36,659 bases of DNA, from assembly GCA_902805845.1 (NCBI GenBank), contig CADCUI010000015.1, forward strand, positions 1 to 36,659, in the 5' to 3' direction. A program made the translations under genes and the position numbers. Shown piece after piece: positions 30,440 through 36,659 of the stretch. The notes beneath the pieces were generated by a model that saw nothing but the letters and a program-made list of their open reading frames with translations, was not told the origin of the DNA and did no database searches. Position 1 is the first letter of the stretch, and every line of letters starts with the position of its first letter. The stretch is from an uncultured Nocardioidaceae bacterium (GTDB taxonomy: Bacteria; Actinomycetota; Actinomycetes; Propionibacteriales; Nocardioidaceae).

Positions 30440-31986
30440 TGACCGACGTGGTCAGCGTCGACCCCCGGACCGGTCGTCCGGTGGAGGTCGTGGCCCAGGA
30501 GACGACGCACGGCGAGGTCGATGCACTGTGCACCAGCGCCCTGGCCGCGATGCCAGACGTCGAAGCGCTGGGCCGGGCCGGCCGTGCCGTCGTCCTGCGA
30601 CGTATGGCTGACGGCTTGGAGAAGCGCCGACAAGAGATCGTGCGGCTCGCCGATCGGGAGACGGCGCTCGGCGCCACCCGACTCGACGGAGAGCTGACGC
30701 GTACCTGTCACCAGCTCAGGCTGTTCGCCGAGGTCCTCGAGGAGGGGAGCTACTTGGAAGCAGCCATCGATCACCAGGCCGTCACTCCCATGGGTCCCCG
30801 TCCAGACCTTCGGCGGATGCTGGTGCCTCTCGGTCCGGTGGCAGTGTTCGGCGCCAGCAACTTCCCGCTCGCGTTCTCCGTGCCGGGCGGTGACACCGCC
30901 GCAGCGATCGCCGCGGGCTGCGCGGTGGTGGTCAAGGCGCATCATTCCCATCCTGCGACATCCAAGCTGTGCTTCGAGGTCCTGCGTGAAGCCGCGACCG
31001 CTGCCCAGGCGCCCGAAGGGTTGCTGTCGCTGGTGCACGGACTGGATGCCGGCACCGCGCTTGTCGAGCACCCCGCCATCCGGGCCGTCGGCTTCACCGG
31101 ATCTTCCACGGGCGCGCACGCCCTGCTCGCCATCATCGAAGGGCGCCCGGACCCGATTCCCTTCTTCGGCGAGCTCAGCAGCCTCAACCCCGTCGTGGTG
31201 ACGCCCTCGGCCGCCCACGAGCGCGCCGATGAGCTGGCGAAGGGTCTGGTCGACTCCTTCACGTTGGGAGCCGGGCAGTTCTGCACCAAGCCGGGGCTGC
31301 TCCTGGTCCCGACCGGTCCCTCCGGGGACGCGGTCGTGCGAGGGATGTCGCAGCGGGTGCAGGCAATGGATGCCCTGTGGCTGCTGAACGAAGGAGTCGC
31401 AGACTCCTTCGAGCGCGGCACTGCCCGGCTCGTCGACACTGCCGGTGTCGAGGTCCTGGCGCACGGACAGGAAGCCGACGGCCACGGGTTCCAGGCTGTG
31501 CCGCTCCTTCTGACGACGTCCGCCTCCGCCATCCCCGACGAGGTGACCGAGGAATGCTTCGGACCGGTCGCCGTCGTCGCCCGCTACTCCGACGAAGGCG
31601 ACCTGATCGGGGCTCTGCAGAGGACCCCTGCCTCGCTGGCCGCGACGGTGCTTCAGAGCGAGACCGAGACCGAGCTGCCGGCGCGCATCACCGAAGCGTT
31701 CCGGTCCAGAACGGGCCGCTTGGTCTACAACGGGTACCCCACGGGTGTCGCCGTGACCTGGGCTCAGCACCACGGCGGGCCATGGCCCTCGACGAACTCG
31801 CAGCACACCTCCGTCGGTACGACGGCGATCCGTCGCTTCCTGCGGCCCATGACGTGGCAGGACGCGCCCGCAGATCTGCTGCCCCGAGAGCTGCTCGACG
31901 AGTGCACCGAGGTCCCACGGAGGGTCGACGGCGCCCTCCAGCTGGCCGAACCGCGACCACAGACGGATCAAGGGCAGGCGACGTGA
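30439..31986 (+). CDS. 2-oxoglutarate semialdehyde dehydrogenase (NADP+-type aldehyde dehydrogenase)
   Basis: An aldehyde dehydrogenase (515 aa) that oxidises 2-oxoglutarate semialdehyde to 2-oxoglutarate. The catalytic Cys282 lies in AGQFCTKPG and the general base Glu245 in FFGELSSLNP. GPVAVFGASNFPLAFSVPGGDTAAAIAAGCAVVVKAHHSHP and the C-terminal FNGYPTGV-like NGYPTGVAVTWAQHHGGPWPSTN are typical of the semialdehyde dehydrogenases found with KDG/KDX dehydratases. The ATG at 30439 overlaps the preceding stop (TGATG), so translation is coupled. The downstream reductase gene begins within its stop codon region (GTGA). Confidence 0.9.
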   Translation: MTDVVSVDPRTGRPVEVVAQETTHGEVDALCTSALAAMPDVEALGRAGRAVVLRRMADGLEKRRQEIVRLADRETALGATRLDGELTRTCHQLRLFAEVLEEGSYLEAAIDHQAVTPMGPRPDLRRMLVPLGPVAVFGASNFPLAFSVPGGDTAAAIAAGCAVVVKAHHSHPATSKLCFEVLREAATAAQAPEGLLSLVHGLDAGTALVEHPAIRAVGFTGSSTGAHALLAIIEGRPDPIPFFGELSSLNPVVVTPSAAHERADELAKGLVDSFTLGAGQFCTKPGLLLVPTGPSGDAVVRGMSQRVQAMDALWLLNEGVADSFERGTARLVDTAGVEVLAHGQEADGHGFQAVPLLLTTSASAIPDEVTEECFGPVAVVARYSDEGDLIGALQRTPASLAATVLQSETETELPARITEAFRSRTGRLVYNGYPTGVAVTWAQHHGGPWPSTNSQHTSVGTTAIRRFLRPMTWQDAPADLLPRELLDECTEVPRRVDGALQLAEPRPQTDQGQAT

Positions 31987-33038
31987 CGGACACCGACGAC
32001 ACGATGGAGTACCGCACCCTGGGGAGCAGTGGCTGCGCCGTCTCGGTCCTCGCCCTGGGCACGATGACCTTCGGCCGCGAGACCGGCGAGGCAGACTCGC
32101 ACGCCCAGCTCGACCGATTCGTGGAGGCGGGGGGCACGTTGGTGGACACCGCCGACGTGTACAGCACGGGGGTCAGCGAGGAGATCATCGGGCGTTGGTT
32201 CGCGAGCCGACCGCCCGAGATGTGCGAGCGGGTGGTGCTGGCCACCAAGGGGCGGTTCCCGATGGGTGACGGCCCGAACGAGCTCGGTCTCTCCCGGCGA
32301 CACCTGACGACCGCCCTTGATGCTTCGCTGCGACGGCTCCGAGCTGAGCGCGTCGACCTGTACCAGATGCATGCCTACGACCCTTGGACGCCTGTCGAGG
32401 AGACCCTCGGCTTCCTCGATGACGCGGTGCGGGCGGGAAAGGTGCACTACGCCGGACTGTCGAACTTCACGGGATGGCAGCTTCAGCGCGCAGTGAGCGT
32501 GGCAGAGCACCGCAACTTCCCGCGTCCAGTCACGGTGCAGCCCCAGTACAACCTGCTGGCCCGCGAGATCGAGTGGGAGATCGTGCCCGCCGCCGAAGCC
32601 AACGGGTTGGGCCTGCTGCCGTGGTCGCCGCTCGGCGGTGGGTGGCTCACCGGCAAGTATCGCCGCAACGAGCGACCCACCGGCGCCACCCGACTCGGCG
32701 AGAAGCCGGAGGCCGGCGTCGAGGCCTATGACCGCCGCGGTCGCAGGGAGCGTACATGGGAGGTGCTGGATGCTCTACGGCTCGTCGCTGATGAGCGTGG
32801 CGCGTCCATGGCCCAGGTGGCGCTTGCATGGCTCGCGGGACGCCCGGCCGTGACGTCGGTGATCCTCGGAGCGCGCACGATGCAGCAGCTGGAGGACAAC
32901 CTCGGAGCTGCAGGGCTTCACCTGTCCGACGAACACGTCGAGCGGCTGGACGCGGCCAGCGACCCGCAGCCCGCCGACTATCCTTATGGCGGCCCCGGGA
33001 TCCAGCAGCGCAGTCGGCGGATCGACGGTGGCCGGTAG
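31983..33038 (+). CDS. Aldo/keto reductase
   Basis: An NADPH-dependent aldo/keto reductase (351 aa) with the full catalytic tetrad: Asp58 and Tyr60 in DTADVYSTG, Lys89 in ATKGRFPM and His130 in YQMHAYDP. NADP-binding residues appear late (SVILGARTMQQLEDNL). The barrel is complete, as QPQYNLLAREIEWEIVPAAEANGLGLLPWSPLGGGWLTGKY is typical of the YajO/Tas-like group. Its substrate may be a sugar or the open-chain aldehyde feeding the pathway, either as sugar dehydrogenase or reductase. The GTG at 31983 overlaps the preceding stop; an ATG at 32004 (MEYRTLG) is an equally good family start. Confidence 0.9.
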   Translation: MTDTDDTMEYRTLGSSGCAVSVLALGTMTFGRETGEADSHAQLDRFVEAGGTLVDTADVYSTGVSEEIIGRWFASRPPEMCERVVLATKGRFPMGDGPNELGLSRRHLTTALDASLRRLRAERVDLYQMHAYDPWTPVEETLGFLDDAVRAGKVHYAGLSNFTGWQLQRAVSVAEHRNFPRPVTVQPQYNLLAREIEWEIVPAAEANGLGLLPWSPLGGGWLTGKYRRNERPTGATRLGEKPEAGVEAYDRRGRRERTWEVLDALRLVADERGASMAQVALAWLAGRPAVTSVILGARTMQQLEDNLGAAGLHLSDEHVERLDAASDPQPADYPYGGPGIQQRSRRIDGGR

Positions 33039-33073
33039 GCCGCTTCGGCGTACGTCGACGTGGAGGTGTGAGC

Positions 33074-35836
33074 ATGGACGAGGTGGCGCTGAGCCGCGTT
33101 GCAGTCCTTCCCGAACCCGGCGACAACGTCGGGGTCGTGACCAGGACCCTGCACGCGGGGAGTCGCGTGACTGCAGCTCTCGCCGGCACCCAGGTCGAGC
33201 TGCGCCTGCCGAACACCGTGCTCGAAGGCCACCGGGTCGCCGTGCGCGATGTCAAGGCAGGAGAGCCCTTGCTGTCGTGGTCCACCCCCTTCGCCGTTGC
33301 AGCGCGTGACCTTGCCGTCGGCGACTACATCTGTACGCCGAGCAGCCTGGAGGCCCTTCTCGCTCGAGGTGTCGAGGGTCTGCCCGCCGTTGCCTCGGCC
33401 CGCAACGTCCCGATGGACCCGTACCGGCTCGACCCCGCGCTCCTGCACGTCGGTGACCAGGCGCCGTACATCCACGACGAACGGACGTTCCTCGGGTTCC
33501 GGCGTGCACACGGGGTGGCGGGCACCCGGAACCACATCGCCGTGATCGCGGCCAGCTCGCGTGGCTCTGCGTTCGTCACCGAGCTGGCACGTCGCTTCGA
33601 CGGACGTCGGACAGCCGACTTCGACGGTGTCGTGGCAGTGGCGCACACCGAGGGCGGCGAGGACACCACCCCGAACAACCTGTCGATGGTGCTGTCCACG
33701 CTCGCAGGCTTCCTGATCCACCCGAACGTGGGTGCCGTCATGCTCGTCGACGAGCCCGGCGGCGTCGTCGACGGGGGAGCTGTCCAACGCCGTGCGCGAG
33801 AGCTGGGCCTGCCGCCAGTGGCATGCCCCCACACGTACTTCACCCGCCGTGGCGCCTTCACCGACGACATCGCCGCGGCGGTGGCCCAGGTGGAGCAGTG
33901 GATCGAGCAGATCGCTGTCCAACGGCGGACCCCGCAGCCGGTCGCCGATCTGCGGATCGCCCTCCAGTGCGGAGGCTCCGACGCCTTCTCCGGGATCTCG
34001 GCGAATCCTCTCGCCGGTGCCATCGCCAGGGAGGTCGTGCGGCGTGGCGGCGGTGCGGTCCTGGCCGAGACCGACGAGCTCATCGGCGCGGAGGGCTACG
34101 TTCTCGAGAACGTCCGGAGCGAGGAGGTCGCAGTCCGCTTCCTGCGGGCGATCGAGTCGTTCAAGGACCGCGTCAGCTGGCACGGCCACACCGCGGAGGG
34201 GAACCCATCGGGGGGCAACGTCTACCGCGGGCTGTACAACATCGTCCTCAAGTCCGTCGGAGCCGCCCGCAAGCGGGACCGCGCCATGCGGCTTGACCAC
34301 GTGGTCGACTACGGAGAGCCGCTGCCGGGGCCTGGTTTCGTCTTCATGGACAGTCCCGGGAACGACCTCGAGTCGGTCGCCGGGCAGGTCGCCAGCGGGT
34401 CCACTCTCGTGCTCTTCACGACCGGGAACGGCTCCATCACCAACTTCCCGTTCGTGCCGACCCTGAAGGTCGTCACGACCACTGACCGGTTCGAGCTGTT
34501 GCGCGACGAGATGGACATCGATGCGGGCCGCTACCTCACCGGGACGCCGATGGACGAGCTGACCGACGCCGCCTTCGAGCTGACCGTCGATGTCGCCTCG
34601 GGTCGACGCACGGCCGGCGAGAAGGCGGGTCACAGCCAGGTCTCGCTCTGGCGGGAGTGGCGCCAGAGCTCGGCGCGCGAGGGCATCGCGATCTCCCCGG
34701 ACGGCCGCACGGCCCGGCACCTCACGGAGCTGCCCGCCGAGGACCGCGACGCATTGCTGGAGGGGGTGCCGCTCGCCGCGCACGAGTCACGCCCGCCGCT
34801 GCCGGTGGCACCGGACCTGCACTTCACCGCACTCCGGGGTGACCGGAGACCGGTGCCGGAGCAGGTGGCACTGCTGCTGCCGACCAGCCTCTGTTCCGGG
34901 CAGGTGGCGCTGCAGCTGTCCCGCACTGCCGAGCAGGAGGGCTGGCTGGCCGGGTTGGTGTCGCGGGTCGTGGCGCTGCCCCACACCGAGGGCTGCGGCG
35001 TCACGAGCGGCGCCGCGGAGGAGACCTTCCTGCGCACCATGATCGGTCACCTGGTGCACCCCCACGTCCGGTTGGCGCTCCTCCTCGAGCACGGGTGCGA
35101 GAAGACCCACAACGACTACTTCCGACACCGACTCGTGCAGGCCGGTGCCGACCCCGACCGCTACGGGTGGGCCAGCATCCAGCGGGACGGCGGTATCGCG
35201 GCCGTCACCGCTCGGGTGCACGACTGGGTGAGCTCGACGGCTGCGCAGATCGAGCCGATGACCGAGGTACCCGGAAGCCTCGGCGATCTCGCCGTCGGGC
35301 TGGAGGCGCGAGGCCCCGTCGAGGAGAGGGTCTCGCAGGCGCTCGCCGTCGTCGGGTCATGGATCGTCCAGGCCGGGGGCACGGTGCTGCTGAGCAGCCG
35401 TGGCAGCTTGATCGCCGACGAGGAGTTCCGCCGGCTGGCGTTCGGCTCGCCCGACCCGGTGCAACCCACGCTCGCGCACGGTCAGAGGCCCGCCGCCGCC
35501 GGGTGGCACGTCATGCGCATGCCGGGCACCGACTGGCTGGAGACCGCGACGGGCATGGCGGGTTGCGGCGCCCAGCTCACGCTCGCCCACGTCAGCGGAG
35601 GCTCGCTGACCTCGTCGCGGATGGTGCCCCTGATCCAGGTGAGCGTCGATCCCGCCACCGTCGCGAGCCGGGGCGACGACCTGGACGCCGTGCTCTCCGG
35701 CGATCACGAACAGGTCGCCCGAGGCGCCGTCGCCGTCCTCCGATCCGTGGCCTCCCGGGAGTGGGAGCCTCGGGGTCGAGCAGCCGGTGACATCGGGTTC
35801 CAGATCACTCGGGGACTGCTCGGGACGTCGATGTGA
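33074..35836 (+). CDS. Double-length UxaA family dehydratase (two fused copies, 920 aa)
   Basis: UxaA enzymes dehydrate sugar acids such as altronate and galactarate. Residues 1-100 are the SAF domain. Residues ~130-600 are a full-length UxaA core, with RNHIAVIAASS, IHPNVGAVMLV, LQCGGSDAFSGISANPLAGA, and FVFMDSPGNDLESVAGQVASG. Residues ~640-905 are a second, shortened UxaA core (LPHTEGCG, HPHVRLALLLEHGCEKTHND, PGTDWLETATGMAGCG). Family length is about 500, so this is an internal duplication or fusion. Metal-site cysteines are unevenly kept. The first copy has HTEGGE in place of the family's GCG and only Cys299 remains, while the second has Cys641, Cys675 and Cys831. The ATG at 33074 follows GGAGGTG. 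The likely role is dehydration of a pentonate. Confidence 0.8.
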   Translation: MDEVALSRVAVLPEPGDNVGVVTRTLHAGSRVTAALAGTQVELRLPNTVLEGHRVAVRDVKAGEPLLSWSTPFAVAARDLAVGDYICTPSSLEALLARGVEGLPAVASARNVPMDPYRLDPALLHVGDQAPYIHDERTFLGFRRAHGVAGTRNHIAVIAASSRGSAFVTELARRFDGRRTADFDGVVAVAHTEGGEDTTPNNLSMVLSTLAGFLIHPNVGAVMLVDEPGGVVDGGAVQRRARELGLPPVACPHTYFTRRGAFTDDIAAAVAQVEQWIEQIAVQRRTPQPVADLRIALQCGGSDAFSGISANPLAGAIAREVVRRGGGAVLAETDELIGAEGYVLENVRSEEVAVRFLRAIESFKDRVSWHGHTAEGNPSGGNVYRGLYNIVLKSVGAARKRDRAMRLDHVVDYGEPLPGPGFVFMDSPGNDLESVAGQVASGSTLVLFTTGNGSITNFPFVPTLKVVTTTDRFELLRDEMDIDAGRYLTGTPMDELTDAAFELTVDVASGRRTAGEKAGHSQVSLWREWRQSSAREGIAISPDGRTARHLTELPAEDRDALLEGVPLAAHESRPPLPVAPDLHFTALRGDRRPVPEQVALLLPTSLCSGQVALQLSRTAEQEGWLAGLVSRVVALPHTEGCGVTSGAAEETFLRTMIGHLVHPHVRLALLLEHGCEKTHNDYFRHRLVQAGADPDRYGWASIQRDGGIAAVTARVHDWVSSTAAQIEPMTEVPGSLGDLAVGLEARGPVEERVSQALAVVGSWIVQAGGTVLLSSRGSLIADEEFRRLAFGSPDPVQPTLAHGQRPAAAGWHVMRMPGTDWLETATGMAGCGAQLTLAHVSGGSLTSSRMVPLIQVSVDPATVASRGDDLDAVLSGDHEQVARGAVAVLRSVASREWEPRGRAAGDIGFQITRGLLGTSM

Positions 35837-35887
35837 GGCAGCAGACATGGAGCTGACAACGGACAAACCACCGGCCGGGCGCACCGG

Positions 35888-36659
35888 ATGAACCGCACCG
35901 GAGCCTTTGAGGCAGTGCGCGGACTGCCCATCCCCGGTGACATCCCCGTCGTCGTCCCCGTGCACCGGAGCATGCCGCCCCAGCCGTTCACCCAGGACGT
36001 GGCCGCGGCAACCGCTCTCGCGTTGGAGCCGCTGCGCGGTCGGATCAGCGGCCGCCCGCGGGTGGCAGTCACCGCGGGAAGCCGCGGGATCCAGGACATC
36101 GCCACCGTCACCCGGGCCGCGGTGGAGTGGCTGCAAGCCGCCGGTGCCGACCCGTTCGTGGTTCCCGCCATGGGATCTCACGGCGGCGCCACCGCAGAGG
36201 GCCAGCTGGCCGTGCTTGCCGATCTGGGACTGCACGAGGCAGCGGTGGGTGCCCCGGTGGTCGCCACCATGGACACGGTCGAGGTGGGTCGACTCGCGAA
36301 CGGAACACCGGTCCACTGGGCCAAGGTCGCCGCCGCGGCCGACGCGGTGCTGCTGATCAACAGGGTCAAGCCGCACACCGACTACCGAGGGCCGGTCGAG
36401 AGCGGTCTGGCGAAGATCCTGTCGGTCGGACTCGGCAAGCAACGCGGCGCCGAGGCGTTGCATGCCGGTGGCGTGGCAGCGCTGGGGGAGTCGATTCGCG
36501 AGGCGGCACAGGTGATCCTCCGGCACGGGAACGTGCTGGGTGGCCTGGCCATCCTCGAGAACGCGCACGAGCGCACCGCCGCGGTCGAGCTCGTCGCCGC
36601 GGCCGAGATCGGGGGAGACGGCGAGACGGCGCTCCTGCAACGGGCGCATGCCCTGCTCG
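35888..36659 (+). CDS. LarA-like nickel-pincer racemase/epimerase, 3' truncated by window edge
   Basis: The first 257 residues of a lactate-racemase-domain protein (Lar_N/DUF2088), open to the window end. LarA uses a covalently attached nickel-pincer nucleotide. The key positions appear conserved: His98 (MGSHGGATAEGQ), His163 (RVKPHTDYRG), Lys176 (ESGLAKILSVG, the expected cofactor-bearing lysine) and His192 (ALHAGG), with the Lys-to-last-His spacing of 16 as in LarA. LarA relatives include malate racemase and gluconate epimerase. In this operon an epimerase at C2 of a sugar acid fits. The start ATG at 35888 has a weak ribosome-binding site, 51 bp after the UxaA gene. The cofactor genes larB, larC and larE are not in the window. 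Confidence 0.8.
   Translation, partial: MNRTGAFEAVRGLPIPGDIPVVVPVHRSMPPQPFTQDVAAATALALEPLRGRISGRPRVAVTAGSRGIQDIATVTRAAVEWLQAAGADPFVVPAMGSHGGATAEGQLAVLADLGLHEAAVGAPVVATMDTVEVGRLANGTPVHWAKVAAAADAVLLINRVKPHTDYRGPVESGLAKILSVGLGKQRGAEALHAGGVAALGESIREAAQVILRHGNVLGGLAILENAHERTAAVELVAAAEIGGDGETALLQRAHALL

Overview
The window is high-GC DNA on which almost every stretch is coding, typical of an actinomycete. The gene order leuA / recO / uppS / zur-znuBCA / glyS / dusB / dgt / dnaG resembles the core order of Streptomyces and, in part, Mycobacterium. Codon use and protein style suggest a member of the Nocardioidaceae. That family assignment is an inference from general similarity, not a search result.

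Region by region. (1) 1-5905 is core: the 3' end of leuA, an orphan membrane histidine kinase, two translationally coupled GNAT acetyltransferases on the minus strand, recO, a MarR regulator and uppS. (2) 5918-16925 is an accessory block lying between uppS and zur. It holds two large class III nucleotide-cyclase/ATPase/helical-repeat proteins, an MFS transporter fused to a cyclic-nucleotide-binding domain, a Crp-family regulator, a 64-residue protein made of 20-residue repeats, and an intracellular-looking subtilase coupled to a GAF-domain protein. Both ends of the block's convergent junctions carry copies of a 22-bp tandem repeat. (3) 16934-20091 is a zinc-uptake operon, znuA-znuC-znuB-zur, with two Zur-box-like palindromes at the znuA start. 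(4) 20101-29227 is mostly housekeeping: a small basic protein, an ABM-family protein, glyS, a lipoprotein, dusB, a secreted SH3-like protein, dgt, dnaG and a conserved hypothetical. (5) 29229-36659 has another pair of 22-bp repeats, tRNA-Asn(GTT), and a tightly packed sugar-acid catabolic operon that runs off the window: an FAH-family 2-keto-3-deoxy-pentonate dehydratase, a 2-oxoglutarate semialdehyde dehydrogenase, an aldo/keto reductase, a double-length UxaA-type dehydratase and a LarA-like (nickel-pincer) epimerase.

How the genes may work together. Region 2 looks like a self-contained cyclic-nucleotide circuit: a cyclase with a complete active site, two predicted cyclic-nucleotide receivers (one a transporter, one a transcription factor), and a protease/repeat-protein pair as possible output. 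Region 5 reads as an oxidative pentonate route ending in 2-oxoglutarate, like the Weimberg pathway. Its first dehydration would be done by a UxaA-type enzyme rather than the usual IlvD/EDD-type one, with a LarA-like enzyme perhaps setting C2 stereochemistry. These two regions are the best candidates for undescribed biology. No gap between genes exceeds 300 bases.
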